Source of the DNA: Acinetobacter calcoaceticus DSM 30006 = CIP 81.8
Lineage (GTDB): Bacteria; Pseudomonadota; Gammaproteobacteria; Pseudomonadales; Moraxellaceae
Length of the DNA: 64,000 nt
Direction of reading: 5' to 3'
Assembly (NCBI RefSeq): GCF_000368965.1
Contig: NZ_KB849780.1
Coordinates: 1,550,145-1,614,144, forward strand
In this document: one piece after another, positions 56,066 to 64,000 of the stretch
Layout of the letters: every line of letters begins with the position of its first letter
Position numbering within the stretch: the first letter of the stretch is position 1
The notes under the pieces: model-generated
Told to the model about the DNA's origin: nothing
The model's database searches: none
What the model saw: only the letters and a program-made list of their open reading frames with translations
Position numbers and translations under genes: made by a program

Positions 56066-58855
56066 TTAGACACTCACCACAGCATTATTAAACTCTTTTT
56101 CTTCTTCTTTAACATCTTTAAAAGCATCTTCACCATTTTCCTTTTTTAGCTTGAATGCACATTTTTGACACCAGTCTTGCATTGCATTATCCAAAACATA
56201 ATTTTTTAAATAGATTTCTAACCCTACTAAACCAATACCTACAATACTTAAGATAGCACCAACTTTTATAGCACTTACACCCAAAAATGCTCGCCCCAGA
56301 ACATAACGGTCAATAGAATAATAAAGCGAGCTATTTCTCATTAAAGGCAAGTTTAATAGCGCATTAAAACCTACACCAAAAGTAAATAATGAATTCAAAG
56401 CTTTTAAACTGCTTAAAGCTATAGCATAAGGATTACTTTCTTTTTTTGATTTTATGAAACCCTTCACATCAATTATTAAGGAAAATATTGCACCTGCAAT
56501 CGCGAAATATGCGCCAGTCCTAGCAATATAGGCAGCACGTTCTGCAAAAGAAAACTTTTCCATTGAGCTACTACCCACTTCTAAAATAGCAGCTGTTGTT
56601 GCCATCATGCCTGACATATATGACAAAGTATTATCTACTGATGGATCGATATTAAACTTAGAAATTTGTGTTCCAAAATTAATCAGTTCAAAAATAGCTA
56701 CCACACCCGCCACGCGTAAACTCGCACTTGGCGAACTATTAGCAATAATTCGATCAATTTGACTAGCGGTTTTACTCGGATTTGTTGCAGGCGAAGAATA
56801 TTTCTTCCAATTATTTTGAACCATTTCAGGTGTCAGCTTAATCCGACCCGTTAAAGTTTGAACTGGAATAAGATAATACAGAGAGTTCTTTGCAACATGC
56901 TCAACCAATGCCCCACTATGGGCAAAAGTATAAAACGTTAAGCGCCCAAGTTTTTTTGCAAATTCTGAACCTGGCGTATATTTCATACTCCACTTCACTG
57001 CACTTTGGGTCAGCTCAGACATCCAGTAAAATGTTTTTAATAGGCTAAATTTTTGTCCATGTAACATATAACCGTTATTGGTTTTATCTGCCGCCCATTC
57101 TTGCCAAGCTTTATCTGCGGCAACAAATGCTGCAATCGCAGTTTTAGCGGCATTTTGTCCATCATCCCAAGAAATATCGATAATACTTGGTGCTGCTGCA
57201 TTATATTTATTTTTTAAACTTTCTTGGTTATAACAAATTGCCCTCATGTAAATATTTTCTTTGGCAATTTTTTCTACACCTAACCAAGTTTCAAGTAATG
57301 CTTGTCCACTCTGCACCCCACTCATCCCATTAATCATATCCATCGCATGAACATAAAAAATATTTCCATATGGAACTTGCACTTGCTCATCATAAGCATG
57401 AAGGGCATTTATTACAGCTTTAGACAATAACCATTTAATATGATCATCTCCTATGGCTCTTGCTCCAACTAGACATTCTTGAATTAATACATTAATTTTT
57501 TTATCAAAATTTGATTTAGCCACCATATCCAAATTTGGCTTATATTTTTGAATCCAAATCTGTTCTCCGTCCCTCCTACTTAATTTACCCATATCTTCAG
57601 TATAAATACCTTTATTTGCCGTTTGCTTCTCTTGAGCTTTTTTTAATAGCCTTTCTTGTTCTTCTTTTGATTTTCTTTTATATATTTTTTCTAACTCATA
57701 ATTAATATCATCAGCATCTGTTAAGTTCTTTGGTAGTTCATCCCACAAACCCATTAATACTTGACTTTTGGTTACCTGAGTGCTCAATTGGCTACGTTCA
57801 TTTAACAATCTATTTTCTAAACAAATTTTAATACTATCAATACATTGAGAACTATGTAAACGATGCTCATTTGTAAAATCCCCTTCTTTTTTTGCTAAAA
57901 AATCCATTACTTTTTTAAATTCTGAATTACGCAATGTATTTAATTTTCTTGTAATTCCTACAGGATCATATAAAGCCATACAAGCAAGCGATTTAGACTC
58001 ATCTTTGAACTTGTTTAATGTTGCATCGATACGGTTTTTACCAAAACTGTTTAGATTATAAACCGTAGTTTTAAATTGGCTTGCAGCAATACAATGATCT
58101 TGTGCACTTCCACCATTAATTAAAATTTTCTGCCATTTTCCTTCTGTTACAAACTTATCAGCATTTTTTTCATACTCGGATATTTTGGCCTTACTCATAG
58201 GCACATGCGTATGAATAATATATGCAATCTTCGCCTCATCTTTAGGATTACTTTCTACAGCTATCACAGATGAATTAAAACTATGACCTGCTCCTTTACA
58301 TGCGAACTCTGGAACACTTTTAGGTGCTTCTTTACCCACAGGGAAATAAGACAAATGTCCATTTGGGGTAACTTTATACCCAGCCCATTCCAATGCCCCA
58401 GATGTTCTTTTAACTAAGCGATAGATATACCCAGTATCAATCATCTCAACCGCATATTTGAGATGGCTTAACTGAATATCTTTAACATTTTTACCTAATG
58501 TTGCAGGTAAAGCAGGTGGATTATCTTTAACAACCGTGTACCTTAAAGGCAAAATATTAAAGCCTTTTCTACGACAAAAATTTGAACATTCTTTCTGGGC
58601 TTGCCCCGCACTACTATTTTGCATATTTGCAGCTGTTGACTGTTTTGCTGACTTTGCAATTTCACTTTCTTCAATCTTCTTATTAATATTTTTAGCAACT
58701 GTTGGGTTACGCATATCACCCACTGGTGCGGTTTTTCCCATAACAGGAATTTTACCCTGCTTCTGTTTTTGCTGAGCAATAATTTCATTAAATGAATTAT
58801 TTGATTTTGACTTACCCAATATCATTTTTTGATTTTCTGTCATCTTTTTATCCAT
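56066..58855 (-). CDS. T6SS effector, VasX-like membrane-active toxin
   Basis: 929 residues. After a Gln/Lys-rich leader comes RRKGFNILPLRYTVVKD (about 95-111), the start of the VasX-type N-terminal domain. LSHLKYAVEMIDTGYIYRLV and later GAGHSFNSSVIAVES and AYIIHTHVPMSKAKISEYEKN also belong to it. The middle is helical. The C-terminal third (from about 690) has several hydrophobic segments (VAGVVAIFELINFGTQI, AYFAIAGAIFSLIIDV, ALNSLFTFGVGFNALLNLPL and AIKVGAILSIVGIGLVGLEIYL), as in pore-forming VasX effectors. It follows the DUF4123 adaptor with an 8-bp overlap and precedes two immunity-like genes. Pore formation is inferred. Confidence 0.83.
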   Translation of the reverse strand: MDKKMTENQKMILGKSKSNNSFNEIIAQQKQKQGKIPVMGKTAPVGDMRNPTVAKNINKKIEESEIAKSAKQSTAANMQNSSAGQAQKECSNFCRRKGFNILPLRYTVVKDNPPALPATLGKNVKDIQLSHLKYAVEMIDTGYIYRLVKRTSGALEWAGYKVTPNGHLSYFPVGKEAPKSVPEFACKGAGHSFNSSVIAVESNPKDEAKIAYIIHTHVPMSKAKISEYEKNADKFVTEGKWQKILINGGSAQDHCIAASQFKTTVYNLNSFGKNRIDATLNKFKDESKSLACMALYDPVGITRKLNTLRNSEFKKVMDFLAKKEGDFTNEHRLHSSQCIDSIKICLENRLLNERSQLSTQVTKSQVLMGLWDELPKNLTDADDINYELEKIYKRKSKEEQERLLKKAQEKQTANKGIYTEDMGKLSRRDGEQIWIQKYKPNLDMVAKSNFDKKINVLIQECLVGARAIGDDHIKWLLSKAVINALHAYDEQVQVPYGNIFYVHAMDMINGMSGVQSGQALLETWLGVEKIAKENIYMRAICYNQESLKNKYNAAAPSIIDISWDDGQNAAKTAIAAFVAADKAWQEWAADKTNNGYMLHGQKFSLLKTFYWMSELTQSAVKWSMKYTPGSEFAKKLGRLTFYTFAHSGALVEHVAKNSLYYLIPVQTLTGRIKLTPEMVQNNWKKYSSPATNPSKTASQIDRIIANSSPSASLRVAGVVAIFELINFGTQISKFNIDPSVDNTLSYMSGMMATTAAILEVGSSSMEKFSFAERAAYIARTGAYFAIAGAIFSLIIDVKGFIKSKKESNPYAIALSSLKALNSLFTFGVGFNALLNLPLMRNSSLYYSIDRYVLGRAFLGVSAIKVGAILSIVGIGLVGLEIYLKNYVLDNAMQDWCQKCAFKLKKENGEDAFKDVKEEEKEFNNAVVSV

Positions 58856-59786
58856 TCAATTCTTTAGCTATCTGTTCATATAAGTCTTTCGTTACATAAT
58901 CCATAGCATCTGTAAAAGACATTTCATTCATTACACAATGGTCGTAGAGCACATTGGTTACCACAGGATGCTGTATGAAATTTTTATGTATAATTTGGCT
59001 GTACAAACCATATGTGACTAAATCTAAATGATTTTGAATACCATAATCATGGTAAGCCTCTTTAAGATTTTGATGGATTTCAACTGGATGAATTTTTATT
59101 AGATCAACTTGTTCAAATTCATTTAATTGTTGAAATACATTATTAGCAATTTCAATTAAATCTAAATCTATAGATTGCTCAAGGTTCACTTTTGTTAGAT
59201 TCAAGATTGATTGCGATTCATCGTAAGACTTAAAGCCAAATAGACCTTTTGGATGCAAAAAATGCCATTGTTTAAAGCCATTTAATAAGCCATCTACATA
59301 TTCTGTTTTAAAAATCTCATCCAAGTAGATCAGGACTCTAGGATCATACCAACGGAAAAGAATTTTTTTATCTTGATCAGAAATTACTAATTTAGTTTTT
59401 ATCTGGTCTCGTAATTCCTCAAGTGAGCGTGTCTTCGCCACGCCAAACCCATGAACAAAATAGCAATCATTCGTAATATTTTTATTTCTCGATAGATTTT
59501 GCAATAAATCTTCTTTAACCTGCTCAAATACTTTTTTATCATCAATACAAATAAAAAAGAGGTTTGATTTTGCAATTTCTTTTTTATGCGCTAAAGGGAT
59601 ATATGCAATATTTTTGTTTGATAAATTATCTATTACACCGTTAAAAATAGAATCATTCAATGTAGTATCTAATAAAAAAATGATCTGACCATATTCATTC
59701 AGAATTTGGATACACTGTTCTTCAATTTTAGAAGTAATATCTTTTAAATCTTCATATTGGGTTGTATTAGAAATCGACAAACTCAT
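58848..59786 (-). CDS. DUF4123 effector-loading adaptor (Tap/TEC)
   Basis: 312 residues. The N-terminal half matches DUF4123 adaptors (IIFLLDTTLNDSIF, AYIPLAHKKEIA, then KKILFRWYDPRVLIYLDEIF, the F-R-x-x-D-P-R-x signature), with a helical C-terminal extension. Such adaptors hand a specific effector to VgrG and are not secreted. It overlaps vgrG by 4 bp (ATGA) and the effector by 8 bp, a tight translational chain that identifies the effector it serves. Confidence 0.88.
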   Translation of the reverse strand: MSLSISNTTQYEDLKDITSKIEEQCIQILNEYGQIIFLLDTTLNDSIFNGVIDNLSNKNIAYIPLAHKKEIAKSNLFFICIDDKKVFEQVKEDLLQNLSRNKNITNDCYFVHGFGVAKTRSLEELRDQIKTKLVISDQDKKILFRWYDPRVLIYLDEIFKTEYVDGLLNGFKQWHFLHPKGLFGFKSYDESQSILNLTKVNLEQSIDLDLIEIANNVFQQLNEFEQVDLIKIHPVEIHQNLKEAYHDYGIQNHLDLVTYGLYSQIIHKNFIQHPVVTNVLYDHCVMNEMSFTDAMDYVTKDLYEQIAKELNG

Positions 59787-62410
59787 GATAAATCTACCTT
59801 AGCCGAACCATTCTGAGCGGCTTGAGCCTGCTTCGCAGAACAGTCTGGTAAATCAAGCGCAGGTGGATTTATCGAGCCCCCTCCCATAAACAAATGTTGC
59901 CCTGCTTTCACCTCAAGCTTACCGCCCGTAACAGGGAAAATGCCTGAACCATTCAGCTTTACTTGAGATCCATTTGCAGTCAGATTAATTTCAGTTGGGC
60001 TAGTAATAAAAACCGTGTCTTCAGTTGAAGTAATTTGCACACCCTTTCGAGCAATGACATCTAAGCCATCACCTTGTGCCTGAATTTCTACTTTACCTTG
60101 ACCAGCAAAAAGGCGAGCGCCTTCTTGGGCTGCAAATAGACTTATTTTTTGACTTGCATGAGCCACTATATTCTTTTGTGTACTGATATTAATGCTATCA
60201 CCTGCACTTTGAGTAAGCTGACCATCTGCACTAACATAGATGTCCTCATTACTGCTCACAGCGATACTTTTTGGAGATGCCAACAGCATCACCGCTGATT
60301 GGAACTCTGCAGCCTTTTTTGGGTCTTCTTGTTGGAGGACTTCAATAAATGCCTGAATATTTTCAATCACATCTAGTGGATCAGTTTGCTGATTTTTGGC
60401 AACTTCGCTGAGTGCCTTGGCATTATTGAGGCCACCTTCAATTTGTTGTTTGGCGTCGGCTGCATCAAGGTGTACGCCTTGAGCTTGGTCCTGTTCATGA
60501 GTGCTCATAAGTAAGCCACTGCCTGCTCTTACTACACCCCACTGATCAGTTCTGAGTTCGAAACCTTCACCTCGGCCATCACTTGTCGCGCTTTCTTTTG
60601 GATGGCTTAAGTTACCGAGGTTGAGCTGACTGACAGCATGACTACTTTGGAGCTGGGCACTGATTTGCCCTGTGGTGTCATCAAAACGTAGCTGGTTAAA
60701 GCCCTTACCATCGACTTCTTCTGAGCGAATGCCGCTGAGCTTTTTGGTGTCGGGTAACTGGCCTTTCTGGTCAAACTGGGTTGGGTGACGTTCAGCTTCG
60801 TGAATGCGGCCCACCACAAATGGACGGTCAATATTGCCGTCAAAGAAGTCGATCACCACAATCTCACCCACACGTGGCAAGAAGCGTGCTCCATAACTTA
60901 CGCCTGCCCATAGGGTTAGTACATCTACCCAAGCTGAGTCGGTATCATTGTCGTTACTGCCTGCTCCACCGTCATGACTATGGTCGTCAGCTCTAGTAAA
61001 CAGAAAACGGACTTTAATGCGTCCCCATTGGTCAACATGGATACTTTCGCCTTCCAAGCCCACCACTCTAGCGCGCTGTGGGTAAGCTGCTGGTCGGTGC
61101 TCTAACGGATGATACTCAGGAACAGTTTTAATATTTCTACGCGACAAAATGAGTTCATTACCTTGACGCTCAGTCTTGTCATTTAGCCCTGATTGATTGT
61201 TTTGCCATTGGCTTTGACTAAAAAGTTGATTGATTTGTTGTTGCAAATCTTTAGGCAAATTATTTTGCAAATAGAAGCTTTTGCCAATAATAAGAAACTC
61301 TTTGTCTGACCCGCTATGCGTATCTATTTCTGGATGTTCATTGAGTTCAAACCAATAACCAACCTGCGCATCACGTACTGTGGTTTGTGCACGGAAGTAT
61401 TTCGATTGAGATGCATAATAATCGGATAGATTTTGGTTGAGTTTTTCTAGCTGCTGGTGACTCGATGCGGTGGCTTGATCTTCACCGTTTAAATCTTGCA
61501 TCCAAGCAGGACTCATGTGCCATGCCTGCTCTAGACTTAAACTTGCATTATCCTGATTAGCACTATGACTATGCTTTGACTGAACACTCCCCATGCCTTC
61601 TTCTTGACTTAAGGCATCAGCCTGCCAGCGTTGCACATGCACGGCTGTAGATTGCAAGTTTCGAGTTGGCACGAGGCTCGTCATACTGTCTTGTTGTTCA
61701 ACTGCGCTACTACGGTGATAACGGATATTTCTTCGGTCTAATACTAAATATGATTCATTATTATCAATTAAACGTAATTTTTGCGGTTGAATCTCATCCG
61801 AGCTATCAGTGGCAAACAACTGAGCTTCATCAATTAACCAGTTAATGCCTTCACTACGCCAAAGTCGGGTTAAAAAATCATAATCCGTTTCATTACTTTG
61901 CATAACAAAAGGTCGAATATCGTAGTTTTCAGTTAAACTTTTTAAATCTAAAGTTAAGCTAGACGCGAACAATGGGCTTTTGTTCTGCCATTCTGTAAAT
62001 AGAATTTCAGTGATATCCCGTACACTTTTACTCATAAACACACGGCTATTTCGGCGTTTATGCCATAGTGTGGTCGGGTCTTGTAATCTCAGTTTATACA
62101 GTGTCAATGAACCATCACTCTGCCCCTGACTGGCTTCAGTAATAATTCCGCTAGTTCTAAATAATTGCCCCTGATCAGTTACCTGATCGACTGCAACCTG
62201 ACAACCAATAAATTGTTTTAATGAAATATGGGCATTCGTAGAAAGACAAAATAGATCGACAGCCAGCCCTTCATTTAACTGATGCTGCCCTTCAATACTT
62301 TGTAAAAAGACTTGTGTATTCAACGATGGATTAGAAAACTGAATATGAAGCACGCGTTTTTGCGAACTAATACCCAAATTTTCTAGAATTCTATGTATAT
62401 GAGATAACAT
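59783..62410 (-). CDS. vgrG: T6SS spike protein VgrG (TssI)
   Basis: 875 residues. The gp27-like N-terminal half carries SVRDITEILFTEWQ, IRPFVMQSNETDYDFLTRLWRSEGINWL and YHPLEHRPAAYPQRARVVG. The gp5 OB region has YHPL...GRIKVRFLF, LWAGVSYGARFLPRVGEIVVIDFFDGNIDRP and FVVGRIHEAERHP. The C-terminal DUF2345 beta-helix extends to about residue 830 (GLDVIARKGVQITSTEDTVFITSPTEINLTANGSQVKL). There is no fused toxin domain after it. It is separate from the core operon, which lacks its own vgrG, and probably directs delivery of the VasX-like effector. Confidence 0.95.
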   Translation of the reverse strand: MLSHIHRILENLGISSQKRVLHIQFSNPSLNTQVFLQSIEGQHQLNEGLAVDLFCLSTNAHISLKQFIGCQVAVDQVTDQGQLFRTSGIITEASQGQSDGSLTLYKLRLQDPTTLWHKRRNSRVFMSKSVRDITEILFTEWQNKSPLFASSLTLDLKSLTENYDIRPFVMQSNETDYDFLTRLWRSEGINWLIDEAQLFATDSSDEIQPQKLRLIDNNESYLVLDRRNIRYHRSSAVEQQDSMTSLVPTRNLQSTAVHVQRWQADALSQEEGMGSVQSKHSHSANQDNASLSLEQAWHMSPAWMQDLNGEDQATASSHQQLEKLNQNLSDYYASQSKYFRAQTTVRDAQVGYWFELNEHPEIDTHSGSDKEFLIIGKSFYLQNNLPKDLQQQINQLFSQSQWQNNQSGLNDKTERQGNELILSRRNIKTVPEYHPLEHRPAAYPQRARVVGLEGESIHVDQWGRIKVRFLFTRADDHSHDGGAGSNDNDTDSAWVDVLTLWAGVSYGARFLPRVGEIVVIDFFDGNIDRPFVVGRIHEAERHPTQFDQKGQLPDTKKLSGIRSEEVDGKGFNQLRFDDTTGQISAQLQSSHAVSQLNLGNLSHPKESATSDGRGEGFELRTDQWGVVRAGSGLLMSTHEQDQAQGVHLDAADAKQQIEGGLNNAKALSEVAKNQQTDPLDVIENIQAFIEVLQQEDPKKAAEFQSAVMLLASPKSIAVSSNEDIYVSADGQLTQSAGDSINISTQKNIVAHASQKISLFAAQEGARLFAGQGKVEIQAQGDGLDVIARKGVQITSTEDTVFITSPTEINLTANGSQVKLNGSGIFPVTGGKLEVKAGQHLFMGGGSINPPALDLPDCSAKQAQAAQNGSAKVDLS

Positions 62411-62652
62411 CTTTTTATGAAAATTTTGTCAGGATTGGCATTATTTTACAAAATACAGACACATCTGTCTATTTTGTAAAGAAAAACTTAACCATATGAA
62501 TACAAGAATGGTCGAAAATGATATCCGTGATAAATATATAAAAGTGAATTAACAACTTACGCTATTAATTCATTTTTAAAGGTTATTAGTATTCCAAGAA
62601 ATTTATTTTGAATTTGAGCCTGATAGCCTTTGTCAGGCCCATTCAACAATAA

Positions 62653-62897
62653 TTACTGAGTTAAACGTCCGACTTCATCATAACGTTGTTGCTGACTAAG
62701 ACCATTTGCATAGTGTCGTAATGTCTCTCTATGTAAATCATCGCACTCAAAGCTAACAACATCTTCACCATTTAATGCCATGCCATAGACATGCCCACGA
62801 CCATATGTCAGTCAATCTATTCTCTGTCCATCTGGTCGTATGGTTGTAGTTCGATTATTTAATTCATCATATACATGGTTCCAGACATGAAAAAGCC
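62653..62897 (-). pseudogene. Displaced Rhs-repeat fragment
   Basis: The reverse strand reads FHVWNHVYDELNNRTTTI, RPDGQRID, an in-frame TGA, LTYGRGHVYGMALNGEDV, then LRHYANGLSQQQRYDEVGRLTQ and TAA. This is RHS/YD-repeat sequence, but only about 80 residues with no start or toxin tip. The TGA stands where Rhs proteins carry Trp (D-W-L-x-Y-G), so TGG to TGA again. It is probably a leftover of a replaced Rhs effector 3' end or an orphan tip cassette. The remaining gap 62411-62652 has a weak GCCTGA/TCAGGC hairpin near 62622-62639 and no gene. Confidence 0.75.
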
Positions 62898-62913
62898 TAT
62901 CAAATGGATAGGC
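62890..62913 (-). terminator. Intrinsic terminator after the PoNi-like gene
   Basis: On the reverse strand GCCTATC, a five-base loop, GATAGGC and then TTTTTC. It is 39 bp past the stop of the immunity gene and just upstream of the Rhs fragment, so the fragment is probably not transcribed from that side. Confidence 0.75.
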
Positions 62914-62951
62914 CTCTTATACTAATAGAATGAATTAAAGAGATAAAAATA

Positions 62952-63968
62952 TTATTGATTTTCTATATCTAAATACCAAATGGTTTCACCCCAAGTGTTA
63001 TCTTTAATTTCAGGCATAATTTCGCCTTGATTAAAATGACGCTTTTGCATGTCATTGGCTGGACTATACCATTCGCCGGATTGTAGACAAGGCTGCCCAG
63101 CTTCACAACGTAAACGGTTAGCTTCTCCCTCTATATTTCCATGTTCATCTAGAACTGTATACTGGCTTCGAGCATAATCAACCAAGTCTTTTGGATAGTA
63201 TGGTTTATCTCGATAACTACTGTCATCTATTCGCAAAATGACCGTCATAGCTGCTGCTTCTAGCGACCAATAGCCTGGGAAAAAACTACTCTTATGACGA
63301 TCATGATAAGGTTCTCTTTTGCTTGCACCATACCACTCATCCATATAAGCCGACATCAGAACAGGACGGTCAGTTTCATCCGCCGTAAATACTTTTTCAA
63401 GCTTTCTATACGGAAGTTGTCTTAAATACACTCCCGAGATTTCCCGATCTGGTAACCATGGAGAAACTAGCTTATCCAGTAATGCATCTTGCTCATCATT
63501 TTCATAAGCCAGAATTTCCATAATTGTTTTTAAATGCTCAGGTTGAGCAAATAAAATAGAGAAACAAACTAACTGTAAAGCTTCCCAATATTCATCTGTT
63601 ACCAATTCTAAATGTGGTACTAAATGCCCATCACTTTCTGAACTTTGATGAAAATTGATATGGTGTTTAACATAAAGTTTCAAATATTCAATAATATTTG
63701 GAAAATAATTAGCTAACTCTTTTATAGATGAACCAGCAGAATAACTATAAAAAATAAGCTCTAAGCTTTCTTTAAACAAAAGACTTGAGGCATTCATTAA
63801 ACCACTAAAATGATACCCCTCTACAGATAAGCTATCATCATTTATGGACCTCATAGTCTCCGGAATGCCATCAATTGCAGAGGAAGCAACCATCTGATAA
63901 TCCTTATATTTCTGATAAGGTTCTCTTCTTAAATTTTTCCAGTCTTTCTCATTCAATAAGGTAATCAT
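62952..63968 (-). CDS. PoNi-type immunity protein (DUF1910/DUF1911)
   Basis: 338 residues. The C-terminal block WYGASKREPYHDRHKSSFFPGYWSLEAAAMTVILRIDDSS is the DUF1911 signature (W...H....GYWS.EAAA). The helical N-terminal region with SLLFKESLELIFYSYSAGSSI fits DUF1910. Proteins of this type neutralise PoNe DNase toxins delivered by T6SS or contact systems. The matching toxin gene would lie just outside the window (upstream on the minus strand), probably as the tip of an Rhs protein, given the Rhs fragment nearby. The start is 32 bp from the window end. Confidence 0.78.
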   Translation of the reverse strand: MITLLNEKDWKNLRREPYQKYKDYQMVASSAIDGIPETMRSINDDSLSVEGYHFSGLMNASSLLFKESLELIFYSYSAGSSIKELANYFPNIIEYLKLYVKHHINFHQSSESDGHLVPHLELVTDEYWEALQLVCFSILFAQPEHLKTIMEILAYENDEQDALLDKLVSPWLPDREISGVYLRQLPYRKLEKVFTADETDRPVLMSAYMDEWYGASKREPYHDRHKSSFFPGYWSLEAAAMTVILRIDDSSYRDKPYYPKDLVDYARSQYTVLDEHGNIEGEANRLRCEAGQPCLQSGEWYSPANDMQKRHFNQGEIMPEIKDNTWGETIWYLDIENQ

Positions 63969-64000
63969 TTAAGTATTATTCCATCAAAACATTATCGGGT

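Overview
The window is a low-GC gammaproteobacterial chromosome segment. It almost certainly comes from the Acinetobacter calcoaceticus-baumannii complex: the type VI secretion (T6SS) gene order matches that group (including the Acinetobacter-specific AsaA, AsaB and TagX proteins and the lack of TssJ), a pobA/pobR pair is present, and codon use is A+T rich. There are no rRNA or tRNA genes, CRISPR arrays or intact insertion sequences.

Region 1 (1-17,050) is catabolic. It holds a beta-oxidation-like gene set: two paralogous acyl-CoA dehydrogenases, two enoyl-CoA hydratases, an SDR, a 3-hydroxyacyl-CoA dehydrogenase, a thiolase and a CaiB/BaiF CoA-transferase, plus a nitronate-monooxygenase-like flavoprotein, two MFS carriers and two IclR regulators. 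Six copies of a 15-bp palindrome (TTTCGCA-N-TGCGAAA) lie at its promoters and probably form one IclR regulon. The divergent pobA/pobR pair (4-hydroxybenzoate to protocatechuate) follows. pobA carries an exact 18-bp tandem duplication at its N-terminus.

Region 2 (17,050-21,660) is accessory DNA: a GST and a TetR gene, then a highly structured RNA resembling phage C4 antisense RNA. After these come a second structured RNA candidate, a stand-alone reverse transcriptase (YADD catalytic box, neither retron nor intron type) and a small membrane protein. The RNA plus RT looks like a defence-associated reverse transcriptase (DRT) locus and is the best candidate here for a poorly described system. A PaaI-like thioesterase broken by two frameshifts follows.

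Region 3 (21,669-31,224) is mostly housekeeping: sdaA, two lipoproteins (one a DUF333 plus I78-inhibitor fusion), soxR with its box, queH, a MocR regulator, a GNAT acetyltransferase, an AlkZ/YcaQ-type DNA glycosylase and a Yip1-like membrane protein. It also holds a candidate small RNA and a perfect CRP/Vfr-type palindrome.

Region 4 (31,237-52,872) is a complete T6SS core operon on the minus strand: asaA-tssB-tssC-hcp-tssE-tssF-tssG-asaB-tssM-tagF-tagN-PAAR-tssH-tssA-tssK-tssL-(membrane protein)-tagX. In this sequence tagX, the peptidoglycan hydrolase, is interrupted by an in-frame TGA where a Trp is expected. This removes the last catalytic segment.

Region 5 (53,567-64,000) is a T6SS payload locus, also on the minus strand: a PoNi-type immunity gene, a displaced Rhs fragment, vgrG, a DUF4123 adaptor, a VasX-like membrane-active effector, two tandem paralogous membrane proteins (probable immunity) and a Sel1-repeat lipoprotein. 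Together regions 4 and 5 supply the injection machine, its spike, the loading chaperone, toxin and protection.
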